Assembly: GCA_963825255.1 (NCBI GenBank)
Contig: CAWGSF010000003.1
Location: 186,001-250,000, forward strand
Direction: 5' to 3'
Source of the DNA: JAIBJN01 sp963825255
GTDB taxonomy: Bacteria > Actinomycetota > Thermoleophilia > Gaiellales > Gaiellaceae
Length of the DNA: 64,000 nucleotides
The notes beneath the pieces are model-generated. The model searched no databases, was not told the DNA's origin, and saw only the letters and a program-made list of their open reading frames with translations. The position numbers were made by a program, and so were the translations under genes. Below, one piece after another: positions 28,671-39,466 of the stretch (positions are counted from its first letter, which is position 1; each line of letters starts with the position of its first letter).

Positions 28671-29495
28671 CTAGTCCATGCCCAGGTAGGCCTTCTGGAC
28701 CTGCTCGTTCTTGGCGAGCGCGTTCGCCTCGTCCGTCAGGGCAATGTGGCCCGTCTCCATGACGTAGCCCCTGTTCGCGACGTCGAGCGCCATCAGGGCG
28801 TTCTGCTCGACGAGCAGGATCGGGGTGCCCTGCTTGTTGATCTCGACGACGATCTCGAAGATCCGCTCGACGAAGATCGGCGCGAGGCCCATCGAGGGCT
28901 CGTCGAGCATGAGGAGCTTCGGGTGCGCCATGAGCGCCCGGCCCATCGCCACCATCTGCTGCTCGCCCCCGGAGAGCGTCCCCGCCTTCTGCGTCTTTCG
29001 CTCGGACGAGGCGCGGAAAGAGCGTGTACACGCGCTCGAGGTCCTCCTTGAACGTCGAGCGGTCATCCATCTGGAACGTCCCCATCTCCAGGTTCTCGAG
29101 GACGCTCATGCGCGGGAAGAGCTTCCTGCCCTCCGGCGACTGGGAGATGCCCATCTTCACGACGGTGTGCGCCGCCGAGCTCGTGATGTCCTTCCCGCGG
29201 AACACGATCCTGCCCGCGCGCGGGCGGTTGAGCCCGTTGATGGAGCGGAGCGTCGTGGACTTCCCCGCGCCGTTCGCGCCGATCAGGGTCACGATCTCGC
29301 CCTCGCGCACGTCGATGGAGATGCCCTTGAGCGCGTGGATCGCGCCGTAGTACACGTGGATGTCGGTGACCTCGAGGATGACCCCGTTGCCGTTGGCGGT
29401 CCTCGGCGCGGTCGGCGCCGCTGCCGGCTGCGAGGGCACGGGGCTCGGCGGCAAGCGGGCTCGGGCGAGGGCGTGACCGGCTGCTGCTCGCTCAC
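28671..29495 (-). CDS. livF: Branched-chain amino acid ABC transporter ATPase LivF (frameshifted)
   Basis: Second ATPase of the liv transporter. ABC landmarks: GANGAGKST (Walker A), QSPEGRKLFPRMSVLENL (Q-loop region typical of LivF), then in a shifted frame TLSGGEQQMVAMGRAL (signature), LLMLDEPSMGLAP (Walker B) and LLVEQNA (H-loop replaced, as usual in LivF). The break is an extra G near 29010. The start is probably the GTG at 29495 that overlaps the livG stop (GTGA), with a second compensating shift in the Pro/Ala leader; TTG at 29454 is the alternative. Confidence 0.9.
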
Positions 29496-30281
29496 TGCGC
29501 CGCTCCCGCCGTCGCCGCCTTGCCGAGATAGGCCTCGATCACCCGCTCGTCGCTCTGGATCTCGGCAGGCCCGCCCTCTGCGATCTTCTCGCCGTAGTCG
29601 AGCACGGTGATCCGGTCGGAGACGCCCATGACCACCTTCATGTCGTGCTCGATGAGGAGGACGGTCAGCCCCTGCTCCTCGCGGAGCTTCGAGACGAACC
29701 CCGTGAAGGCCGCCGTCTCCTGCGGGTTCATGCCCGCCGTCGGCTCGTCGAGGAGGAGCGAGCTTCGGGTTCGTCGCCAGCGCCCGGGCGACCTCGAGCC
29801 GGCGCTGGTCGCCGTACGGAAGGTTGCGAGCCAGGGCGTCGGCCCGGCCCTTGAGCCCGCAGAACTCGAGCAGCTCCCGGCCGCGCTCCGCCGCCTCACG
29901 CTCCTCGCGGCGGACGCGCGGCGTCCTCAGGATGGAGCCGAAGATGCCGCCCTTCAGGCGATGGTGCATCCCCACGAGGACGTTCTCGAGCGCCGTCATG
30001 TACTCGAAGAGACGAATGTTCTGGAAGGTCCGCCCGACACCCAGCTTCGTGATCTGGTGGGGCGGCTTGCCGGTGATGTCGTGCTCGTCGAACACGATCA
30101 CGCCGGACGTGGGCTTGTAGACGCCCGTGAGCATGTTGAAGAACGTCGTCTTGCCGGCGCCGTTCGGCCCGATGAGGCTGACGATCGACCGCTCCGGGAT
30201 CACGAAGTCGACGTCGTTGACGGCCACGAGCCCGCCGAACTCCTTGCGCACCGCTTCCGCGACGAGGAGGTTCCCGGGCAC
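29492..30281 (-). CDS. livG: Branched-chain amino acid ABC transporter ATPase LivG (one frameshift)
   Basis: First ATPase of the transporter: GPNGAGKTTFFNMLTG (Walker A), GVGRTFQNIRLF (Q-loop), NLPYGDQRRLEVARAL (signature), then LLLDEPTAGMNPQET (Walker B) and LLIEHDMKVVMG (H-loop) in the next frame. The two parts join when one inserted base near 29760 is removed; length 3n+1 gives 262 residues, normal for LivG. The GTG start shares one base with the livM TAG stop. Confidence 0.93.
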
Positions 30282-31547
30282 TACTCGTGCCGCTCCCCGT
30301 AGAGGGTGTCGGTGGCCAGGCCGCCCTCCTCGAGCTCGCGCTTCCGCCGTCCTTCGGGTATCAGCCCCTGCGGCCGGAAGAGCATCATCAGCACGATGAT
30401 GAGGCCGTAGAGCCCGAACTGCACCTCGGTCACGTCGAAGCGAAGTGGCGTCGAGTCGTTGAGCCACCCGCCGATGTTCGCGAGGCCCTCCTGGTTCAGC
30501 CACGTGAGGAGAGCGCCGGCGACGACGACGCCCCAGACGCTGCCCATCCCGCCCAGGATGACCATGCAGAGCAGGAAGACCGAGATGTTGAAGTAGAACT
30601 CGCTCGGAAAGGCGCCGCCCTTGAAGCTCGCGTAGAAGGCGCCCGCGACGCCGCCGAAGAAGGCGCCGATCGCGTAGGCCCAGGTCTTCGTTCGCATGAG
30701 GGGCACGCCCATGGCGGCGGCCGCCGTCTCGTCCTCGCGGATGGCGATCCAGGCGCGGCCGAGGCGTGAGTCGCGGAGCCGGACGGAGCAGAAGATCGTG
30801 ATCAGGAGCAGCGACGAGCGCGCTCCAGTAGAAGAGGTTGATCTTGTCGAACGACTGCTGGAAGTTGATCGGCAGTCCGAGCGCGCTGTTGAGGCCGACC
30901 CCGAAGCCGGGAGTGTCGATCGGGTTGATCCCGAACGTGCCGTGCGTCAGGTCGAAGCCGTGGAGGTTGTCGGCGTTGCGGACGAACTGCGGGATGATCT
31001 CGCCGAAGCCGAGCGTGACGATCGCGAGGTAGTCGCCGCGCAGGCGCAGCGTCGGCAGGCCGATGAGGATGCCGGCGAGCGCGGTCAGCGCGCCCGCGAA
31101 CACGAGGACGAGCCACATGTTGATGTGGATCCCCTGCGAGTTCGTCCGAGAGATGCCGACCGAGCCGAAGTGGAACTTCACCTGCTGGAACTGCCCCGAC
31201 GCAAGCCAGCCGGCCGTGTACGCACCGACCGCGTAGAACGCGACGTAGCCGAGGTCGAGCAGCCCCGAGTAGCCGACGACGATGTTGAGGCCGACGGCCA
31301 TCATGATGAAGACGATCATGATCACCGCGGTGCTGACGCTCGGCCATGCCTGCACCACCGGCAGGCTCATGCTCGAGAGCCAGTCCTCGTAGAGGACCGG
31401 ATAGAGCGCGGCGAACGCGAGCAGGATGAGTCCCGGGATCCAGCTCTGCGCGCGGCTGGGGAGGCGCCGCCAGGCCTTCCGGACCGGATCGGTGACGCCC
31501 TTGACGCGGTCGCGAACGCCGGGCGAGGCAGCGCCTTCGGTGGCCAT
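30281..31547 (-). CDS. livM: Branched-chain amino acid ABC transporter permease LivM (one frameshift)
   Basis: Inner-membrane permease, 421 residues after removing one inserted base near 30812. It has about 10 hydrophobic segments with the permease landmarks VGLNIVVGYSGLLDLGYVAF, LRLRGDYLAIVTLGFGEI (EAA-like loop) and GGMGSVWGVVVAGALL. A long N-terminal charged extension (about 35 residues) precedes the first helix. The ATG overlaps the livH stop as TGATG. Confidence 0.92.
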
Positions 31548-32618
31548 CAGGCGCCCTCCGGCGTCCGCTCGCCGAGAAGGCCCTCGGGCCGGAACACGAG
31601 GATCGCGATGAGGATCCCGAACACGATCGAGCGGGTCCAGTCGCTCCCCGCCATGAAGTGCGTCAGCCCCTCGTTCCAGGCCTGGATGCAACCGATGAGG
31701 ATGCCGCCCAGCGTCGCTCCGGCCAGGTTGCCGATGCCGCCGAGCACGGCGGCCGTGAAGGCGATGAGCCCGAGCTCGAAGCCCGTGTCGTAGCGCATCT
31801 GGAACTGGAGCAGGAACATCACGCCGGCCGCGCCCGCGAGCGCGCCGGCCAGGATGAAGGTGAACGAGATCGTGCGGTTGACGTTGATGCCCATCATCGC
31901 GGCCGCGTCTGGATCCTGGGCCGTCGCCCGCATCCCCTTCCCCTGCTTGGTCGAGCGCACGAGCCACATGAGGATCAGCAGCACCGGGACCATGATGAGG
32001 AGCACGATCAGCTTGTTCCAGGCGAGGGAGACGCCGCCGATTGTGAACGCCGCGCTCGTCGGTATGAGGCCGGCGGGAGCGCTGTAGAACCCGACGCCGT
32101 AGAAGTAGAGCGAGATGTTCGAGACGATGAAGGACATCCCGACCGCGCTGATCAGCATCGTCAAGCGGGACTGGCTCCGCACCCGCCGGTAGGCGAGGAG
32201 CTCGATGAAGAAGTTCACCGTCCCGGCGAAGGCGGCGGCCAGGATGATCGTGGCGATGATCCCGGCGGCGGCGGCGAGGGCGGCCTCGTCGCCCGACAGT
32301 CCGAGGAAGCGGGTCATGATCGTGCTCGCCACGAGGCCCGAGAGGGCGAAGAGGTCGCCGTGGGCGAAGTTGATGAGCTGGAGGATGCCGTAGACGAGCG
32401 TGTAGCCGAGGGCGATGATCGCGTAGACCGAGCCCGTCGTCACGCCGATGAGCGTGATGGTGATGAACTCGGACGGGTCGAGGACGAAGTTGTAGAGCAA
32501 CGCCGCCACGACGACGCCGACGAGGCAGAGCCCGACGATGCGACAGGGCGCTCGGGCGCGGCCGCTTTCGTAGCCCCTCGAGGGGCGACGGCTTCTCGCT
32601 GCCCGCCTGGACCGTCAT
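31547..32618 (-). CDS. livH: Branched-chain amino acid ABC transporter permease LivH (frameshift in N-terminal leader)
   Basis: Permease partner of LivM: GVTTGSVYAIIALGYTLVYG, INFAHGDLFALSGL, RATAQDPDAAAMMGIN (EAA loop) and GGIGNLAGATLGG. An uninterrupted frame exists from a GTG at 32509. A better start is the ATG at 32618 with AGGGG ahead of it; joining needs one inserted base removed near 32550 (length 3n+1) and adds a further hydrophobic helix (IVGLCLVGVVVAALLYNFV). It follows livK after a 27-base hairpin. Confidence 0.9.
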
Positions 32619-32643
32619 CGCATCCCCTGCCCTAGTGAGAGCT

Positions 32644-32670
32644 CCGGGGAGGGCGGGTGCCCTCCCCCGG
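32644..32670 (-). terminator. GC-rich hairpin between livK and livH
   Basis: CCGGGGAGGGC-GGGT-GCCCTCCCCCGG forms a stem of about 11 base pairs with a 4-base loop, located 18 bases after the livK stop. There is no U-tract, so it more likely slows RNA decay or causes partial termination, lowering livHMGF relative to the binding protein. Confidence 0.6.
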
Positions 32671-32687
32671 ATAGTGAACGACTCGCC

Positions 32688-34085
32688 CTACAGGCCCCTG
32701 GCCGCGTCCACGTTCTCCTGGGAGGGCGCGAACGTGGTCTCGACCTCGAGCTCCTCCTGCCCGTTGTAGATCGTGAAGGCGACGACGTCGGCAGCACCGG
32801 TGGCGACCGGGTCGCCGTTCTCGTTGAACGAGAAGCTGCCCGAGGAGCCCCTCGGTCACCGTCGTGGCGAACATCGGTTCGATGACGCTCGGGCGGGTCC
32901 CGTCGGAGTTCGCGATCGCGTCGAGGAGCGATCTGGGCCGCTTGGCCGCCGTAAATGGCGTACGGGTCGACGGGCTGATCGCCGAGCGTCGCCTGGAACG
33001 TCGTGACGAAGTCCTCGGCCGCCTGGGACTCGAACTCGTCCGTAGGAACGCCCGCGATCGAGAAGAACGCGTTGCGCGTGTTCTCGACGCCCGCCTCGTC
33101 GATCGTCTGCTGCGTCGTGAAGCCGTCGGGCATGTAGAGCTTCACGGCACCGTCGTTCGGCCCCAGGACCTTGACCTTGTCCTTGATCACCTGGGCGCCG
33201 TTCTCGTCGATGAGGCCGCCGAGGAACAGGCCGTCCGCTCCGGACTGCTTCACCTTGTTCATGATGGCCTCGTAGTTCGACGCCTTCGGGTCCCAGGCGT
33301 CGAAGCCGACGACCTCGATGCCGAGGCTCTCCGCGGCGTTGCTGGGTGTTGGTGGCGACGCCGAGGCCGTACGCCTCCTTGTCGTTGAGGATGTACAGCT
33401 TCGTCGTGCCCTGCTCCTGCGCGAACTCGGCGACGGCCGCGCCCTGGTAGGCGTCGTTCGCGACGACGCGGGCGTAGTTGCGGCTCCCGGACGGGTAGTA
33501 CTTGTCCGGCTCGTCGTCCGTACACCCGGACCGCCCTCGGTCAGGCAGACGTAGGTGTTCGCCGGCGAGAGCATCGCCATGCCGCCGCCGGGTGCCTGGT
33601 TGAGCACCGGGATGATGATCGCGGCACAGCCAGAGTTGAACGTGCCGATCACGCATCAGCAGGCTCTGGTTCTCGGCGTAGGAGTTCGCGTTCTGGCTGC
33701 ACTTGCCCGGATCCCACTTGCCCGCCTGGGCCGTCGCGTCGTCACACGACTGGAAGCCGATGTTGATGTTCCCGGCCTTCCAGCCGGCCTCCTGGAGAAC
33801 CTGCCGGACGGCTCGGTTGATCTGGAGCGTCTGCGTCCGCGACGACCCCTGCAGCGGCAGGTCCGTGGCGATCAGCGCCTGCGGATCGCCTTCGCCTTCG
33901 TACTCGATGTCGGTGCACGAGGCGGACGGCAGGGCCGTCACCGGCGGCAGGCTGACGTCGCCTGTGTCGCCTGCGCCGGTCCCGCCGGCCTCACCGTCGT
34001 CGTCGTCCCCGCCGCAGCCGGCGGCCGCGAAGGCGAACGCGCCGATCAGCAGCACGAGAAACGCCAAAATCGTCCTTCGTCTCAC
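32688..34085 (-). CDS. livK: Branched-chain amino acid ABC transporter substrate-binding lipoprotein LivK (several frameshifts)
   Basis: Periplasmic-binding-fold type I lipoprotein. A signal peptide with lipobox (FAFAAAGCGG, lipidated Cys near 24) is followed by an acidic linker and ligand-domain pieces in alternating frames: QALIATDLPLQGSSRTQTLQ, IIIPVLNQAPGGGMAMLSP, YARVVANDAYQGAAVAEFA, GIEVVGFDAWDP, TRNAFFSIAGVP and a C-terminus ending QENVDAARGL. At least five single-base shifts are needed. The start is GTG with AGGAGGAG 2 bases ahead. It is the most heavily broken gene here although the order of elements is complete. Confidence 0.88.
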
Positions 34086-34130
34086 TACTCCTCCTCTTCG
34101 CCCGATTCCGGTTTCGGCGCTGGCATCCGG

Positions 34131-34183
34131 CGAGCACCGATCAAAGGTGCTCGATTATGAACCCGGCCCTGGCGCCCTTGCAA
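34131..34183 (-). promoter_or_regulatory. liv operon promoter with operator-like dyad
   Basis: On the minus strand, -35 TTGCAA (34178-34183), an 18-base spacer and -10 CATAAT (34154-34159). Directly after the -10 lies a perfect dyad CGAGCACC-N7-GGTGCTCG (34131-34153), which covers the expected transcription start. This is the strongest promoter-plus-operator arrangement in the window. The regulator is unknown. Confidence 0.7.
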
Positions 34184-34217
34184 CCCCCTCCCGATACGAT
34201 GTCCCCAAGTGGTGCGC

Positions 34218-34302
34218 GCCGAAGTGGCGGAACTGGAAGACGCGCTGGACTCAAAATCCAGTGGGGCACTGCCCCGTGCGGGTTCGATCCCCGCCTTCGG
34301 CA
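34218..34302 (+). tRNA. tRNA-Leu (anticodon CAA)
   Basis: 85-base class II tRNA. The acceptor GCCGAAG pairs with CTTCGGC, discriminator A; the anticodon stem CTGGA/TCCAG encloses loop CTCAAAA, giving anticodon CAA (decodes UUG). A long variable arm (GTGGGGCACTGCCCC) and T-arm GCGGGTTCGATCCCCGC follow. CCA is not encoded. It lies between the divergent liv promoter and pfkA. Confidence 0.97.
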
Positions 34303-34392
34303 TCCGGTCACCTCTCACGCTTAGTGTGTAGGACAACAATCGGGACGGACTCCACCAAAGAGACGTCCCGGCCGCCCTGAAGTTAGACCCGA

Positions 34393-35442
34393 ATGGCGAA
34401 ACGACTCGCGCTGCTGACCGGAGGAGGCGACTGCCCGGGGCTCAACGCGGTCATCCGCGCGGTGACCCGCCGCTCGCTCGACCGCGGCTACGCGGTCGTG
34501 GGGGTACGCGAGGGATGGCGTGGACTTCTCGACGGCCGTTTCGTCGAGCTCGACGCCCGCGCGATCTCGGGGATCCTGCCGAGGGGCGGCACGATCCTGG
34601 GCACGACGAGGACGAACCCGTACAAGATCGAGGGAGGTGTCGAGCGGGTGCTGGAGCACTTCGCCGCCGAGAAGCTCGAGGCCCTGGTCGCCATCGGCGG
34701 CGAGGACACGCTCGGGGTGGCTGCCCGACTCTACGAGGAGCACGACTTCCCCGTCGTCGGCGTCCCCAAGACGATCGACAACGACCTCTCCGCCACCGAC
34801 TACACGTTCGGGTTCGACACGGCCGTGACCGTCGCCACGGAGGCGATCGACCGGCTGCACACGACCGCCGAGTCGCACAACCGCGTGATGGTCGTCGAGG
34901 TGATGGGCCGACACACCGGCTGGATCGCGGTCATGAGCGGGATCGCGGGCGGCGCCGACGTCATCCTCATCCCGGAGCAGCCGATCACGGTCGAGGAGGC
35001 GTGCGCCGACCTCCGGCGCCGCCACGAGCGCGGCAAGGACTTCTCGCTCGTCGTCGTCAGCGAGGGGTACGAGCTCACGTACGCGTCCGGCGAGCGCCAG
35101 CAGATCGCGGCCGACCCGTCGGCCACCGACCAGTTCGGGCACGTCCGCCTCGGCGGCGTCGGCGACGCGCTCGCCCGCGAGATCGAGGAGCGCACCGGCT
35201 ACGAGACCCGCGTCACCGTCCTCGGGCACGTGCAGCGGGGCGGGACGCCGACGGCGCGCGACCGCGTTCTCGCGACGCGCTTCGGCCTGCGGGCCGCCGA
35301 CCTCGTCCACGAGGGTCGGTGGGGCGTCATGACCGCCCTGCACGGGGACGCGATCGTGGACGTGCCGCTCGAGGACGCGGTGGCCGAGCTGAAGACCGTC
35401 CCGCCCGAGTTCTACGACGTGGCGCGCGCCTTCTTCGGGTAA
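34393..35442 (+). CDS. pfkA: 6-phosphofructokinase, predicted pyrophosphate-dependent
   Basis: Phosphorylates fructose 6-phosphate (reversibly if PPi-linked). 349 residues of the PfkA fold: LTGGGDCPGLNAVIR (phosphate loop), GTTRTNPYK, AIGGEDTLG, PKTIDNDLSATDYTFGFDTA (catalytic Asp in TIDND), MGRHTGW and LGHVQRGGTP. Two positions decide the phosphoryl donor: an Asp follows GGE (GGED, where ATP enzymes have Gly) and Lys precedes TIDND (PKTIDND, where ATP enzymes have Gly). Both match the PPi type described for actinobacterial enzymes. It follows tRNA-Leu and is bounded downstream by a hairpin. Confidence 0.92.
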   Translation: MAKRLALLTGGGDCPGLNAVIRAVTRRSLDRGYAVVGVREGWRGLLDGRFVELDARAISGILPRGGTILGTTRTNPYKIEGGVERVLEHFAAEKLEALVAIGGEDTLGVAARLYEEHDFPVVGVPKTIDNDLSATDYTFGFDTAVTVATEAIDRLHTTAESHNRVMVVEVMGRHTGWIAVMSGIAGGADVILIPEQPITVEEACADLRRRHERGKDFSLVVVSEGYELTYASGERQQIAADPSATDQFGHVRLGGVGDALAREIEERTGYETRVTVLGHVQRGGTPTARDRVLATRFGLRAADLVHEGRWGVMTALHGDAIVDVPLEDAVAELKTVPPEFYDVARAFFG

Positions 35443-35447
35443 CCGCC

Positions 35448-35473
35448 ACGGCGCCGTTCCACGGTGGCGCCGT
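35448..35473 (+). terminator. Hairpin after pfkA
   Basis: ACGGCGCC-N10-GGCGCCGT, a perfect 8-bp stem 5 bases past the pfkA stop. An 11-base direct repeat GGCGCCGTTCC overlaps it. No U-tract. It lies between convergent genes. Confidence 0.5.
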
Positions 35474-35490
35474 TCCGTGACATTTCGCGG

Positions 35491-35556
35491 GCCACCCGCG
35501 CGCCCTCGGTCGATACGCTCGAAGCGGAGGGAGGCCCGCGGCGGCCCCCGCGCGTG
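35491..35556 (+). repeat. Dispersed intergenic repeat, copy A
   Basis: The segment CACCCGCGCG..TCG.TACGCTCGAAGCGGAGGGAGG..CGGCGGCCCC matches copy B (44414-44491, opposite strand) with few mismatches. It occupies the gap between pfkA and the convergent TrpC-like gene. Confidence 0.65.
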
Positions 35557-35562
35557 CGTCTA

Positions 35563-36174
35563 CTAGTGACCCGCCTCGGGGCCACGGACGAGATCCTCGA
35601 GAACCCCGGCGAAGTCGGGCTCGAGCGCGAGCCCGTGGACGAGGATCGCGTCGACGCCGGCCCGCTCGAGGGCGAGGACCTGGTCGCGCGAGGCGATCCG
35701 GGCCTCCGACACGACCAGCTTCCCGGCCGGCACGTCGGAGAGGAGATCGAGCGTCCGCTCGAGGTCCTCCTCGTCCTCGTCGAGGCCGTGCTCGGAGATG
35801 AGGACGATCTCCGGGTCGATCCGCGCGAGCGTGTCCTCGAGCTCCTCCTCGTCGCGGACGTCGACGGCGCAGTCGAGGTCGAGCTCGGCGGCATCCGCGT
35901 AGATGCGCTCGAGGACCCCGTCGCCCGAGGCGGCCCCGAACTCGACGACGATCGCGTCTCCGCCCGCGTCCGAGATCACCTGCGGCCGCCCGTCGCGCGC
36001 GACGATGGGCAGCCCGGTGAGCCCGCGGGCCCGCTCGACGTCCTCCGCGAGAACGCCGATGGCCTCGGCGCCGGCTTCCTCCGCCAGCCGGACGAGCGCC
36101 TCGAGGTCGCCGGCGAGCACGGGGATGACCGAGATGCCGTCGCCCTCCGAGATGGCCTCGCTGAACCGGCTCAT
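35563..36174 (-). CDS. TrpC-like (indole-3-glycerol-phosphate synthase-related) protein lacking catalytic residues
   Basis: 203 residues aligning to the C-terminal three quarters of a TrpC TIM barrel: EEAGAEAIGVLAED, LDLDCAVDVRDEEELEDTL (counterpart of EVHDEEELE), VPAGKLVVSEARI and ERAGVDAILV. The expected catalytic lysine of the RKDF motif is replaced (VARDGR), the INNRDL motif reads ISEHGL, and the N-terminal E-x-K-x-x-SPS motif is missing. It is therefore unlikely to be an active synthase; no trp genes are nearby. The family is otherwise unassigned, and the protein may be structural or bind a phosphate ligand. Confidence 0.65.
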   Translation of the reverse strand: MSRFSEAISEGDGISVIPVLAGDLEALVRLAEEAGAEAIGVLAEDVERARGLTGLPIVARDGRPQVISDAGGDAIVVEFGAASGDGVLERIYADAAELDLDCAVDVRDEEELEDTLARIDPEIVLISEHGLDEDEEDLERTLDLLSDVPAGKLVVSEARIASRDQVLALERAGVDAILVHGLALEPDFAGVLEDLVRGPEAGH

Positions 36175-36202
36175 GCTCCTTCGGACAGCGTACTTCCTCG
36201 AC

Positions 36203-36994
36203 CTAGACGCCGATCGGGTGCCAGACGGTCTTCATCTCGAGGAACGCCGCGGCGTGCCACGGCGACCGTCCCTCGCCGTTCCGGACGACCCGCTTGACGT
36301 TGTCGGCCGCGAGCCGCTCGAGCTCCTCGACTGTCGTCCGCCGCGCCGGCGAGATCGATCGCGTCCACGTCCATGTGCGCGGCGAGGACCGGGCAGAGCT
36401 CTCGCTTGCGCCCGGTGAGGAGGTTGACGACGCCGCCGGGCACGTCCGAGGTGGCCAGGACCTCGGCGAGCGTGACCGCTGCCCGCGGCCGCCGCTCGGC
36501 GGCTACGACCACGGCCGCGTTGCCGCCCACGATCGCCGGCGCGAGCCGCGACACGAGGCCGGCGAGGCACGGCTCCTCGGGCGCGACGACGCCCACGACG
36601 CCGCTCGGCTCCGGGATCGTGAAGTTGAAGTACGGGCCGGCGACGGCGTTCGAGGCCCCCAGCACCTGCGCGAGCTTGTCCGCCCACCCCGCGTACCAGA
36701 CCCAGGTGTCGACGGCAGCGTCGACCTCCTCCTCGCTCCCCGTCAGCTCGGCGAACTCGGCCCGCCTCCCCTCCATCATCTCGGCTGCGCGATAGAGGAC
36801 CTGCCCCCGGTTGTACGCCGTGAGCTTCGCCCAGCCTGGGAACGCGCCGCGCGCCGCCCTCACGGCGTCGCGGACGTCCTTGCGGGACGCGAGCGCCACG
36901 TTCGCCCCCTCGGCCTCGTACGTCCGCCCCGACTCCGAGCGCGGGAACGCGCCGCCGATGTAGAGCTTGTACGTCTTCGCGACCGGCAGGCGGC

Positions 36995-36998
<4 letters not shown>
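36203..36998 (-). CDS. Half-length aldehyde dehydrogenase homologue (one frameshift), no catalytic Cys
   Basis: 264 residues after removing one inserted base near 36347 (length 3n+1). It covers only the N-terminal/cofactor half of an ALDH: KLYIGGAFPRSESG, the WYAGWADKL motif, NFTIPEPSGVVGVVAPEEP and GGVVNLLTG. It then switches to a short C-terminal helix (TVEELERLAADNVKRVVRN...KTVWHPIGV). The catalytic Cys and Glu motifs are absent. It is coupled by an ATGA overlap to the full-length ALDH upstream, suggesting a partner subunit rather than an independent enzyme. Confidence 0.78.
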
Positions 36999-38476
<1,478 letters not shown>

Positions 38477-38477
<1 letters not shown>

Positions 38478-39415
38478 CAGTCGATCGTGAAGTACTCGGG
38501 GCTCTGGTAGCGGCCCGTCCGCTCCTTGCGGATCTGCATGAGGACGTCGTTCAGGAGCGAGGACGCGCCGAAGCGGAAGAGGTCGGGCGTCAGCCACTCG
38601 GTCCCGAGCGTCTCGTGGAGCAGCACGAGGTACTGCACCGCCTGCTTCGCGTGACGGATCCCCCCGGCCGGCTTCATGCCGATCTTCCTGCCCGTCTCCT
38701 CGTAGACGTCGCGGATCGCCTCGAGCATGACGAGCGTGACCGGGAGCGTCGCGGCCGGCTGGATCTTCCCGGTCGAGGTCTTGATGAAGTCCGCGCCGCC
38801 CGCGATCGCCAGGAGGCTCGCCCGACGGACGTTGTCGTAGGTCCCCAGCTCCCCGGTCTCGAGGATCACCTTCAGGTGCGCGTCGCCGCACGCGTCCTTG
38901 ACGCGCCGCACCTCGTCGTAGACCTTCGCGTAGACACCCGAGAGGAAGGCGCCTCGGTCGATGACCATGTCGACCTCGTCCGCGCCCATCGCCGCGACCC
39001 TGGCGGCCTCCTCGACCTTGAGGTCCGTCGGCACCTGGCCCGCGGGGAAGCCGGTCGCGACGGAGGCGACCTTGACGCCGCTTCCCTTGACCCGGTCGAG
39101 CGCGTGCGGGACGAGGTTCGGGTAGACGCAGACGGCGGCGACCGGCGGCACCGTCAGGTCAGCCGGGTCGGGACGCATCGCCTTCGAGCAGAGTGCCGCG
39201 ACCTTGCCCGGCGTGTCGGCGCCCTCGAGCGTGGTCAGGTCCATCATCCGCACCGCCAGGTCGAGCGCGAAGAGCTTCGACTCTCGCTTGATCGACCGGC
39301 GCGCGAGCGTGGCAGCCCGTTCCTCGACTCCGACCTGGTCGACGGAGCCGATGCGCGGCAGTCGCGGCTCGAGCGGGAGCTCGAACCCGCTCGGAAGGGC
39401 GGGTGCCTGCGCCAT
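38477..39415 (-). CDS. deoC: Deoxyribose-phosphate aldolase DeoC
   Basis: Cleaves 2-deoxyribose 5-phosphate to glyceraldehyde 3-phosphate and acetaldehyde. Class I aldolase barrel: AVCVYPNLVPHA, VATGFPAGQ, EVDMVIDRGAF, LKVILETGELG, ADFIKTSTGK (Schiff-base Lys) and KPAGGIRHAKQA. At 312 residues it is longer than the E. coli enzyme (259), with about 60 extra N-terminal residues, as in the longer actinobacterial/eukaryotic-type DeoC. TACACT lies 6 bases before the ATG, so the transcript should be leaderless. Confidence 0.95.
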
Positions 39416-39421
39416 GGCCCA

Positions 39422-39427
39422 AGTGTA
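39422..39427 (-). promoter_or_regulatory. Candidate -10 box TACACT for deoC operon
   Basis: TACACT on the minus strand exactly 6 bases before the deoC ATG; leaderless transcription expected. Confidence 0.55.
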
Positions 39428-39466
39428 GCCCTCGTGGTCTGGGCTCCCCGTGCCGATGAAGGAGGC

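Noticed and set aside
32869..32880. Second GAAC-N4-GTTC LexA-like box
   Set aside because: It lies inside the livK coding sequence near its 3' end with no promoter; expected by chance.
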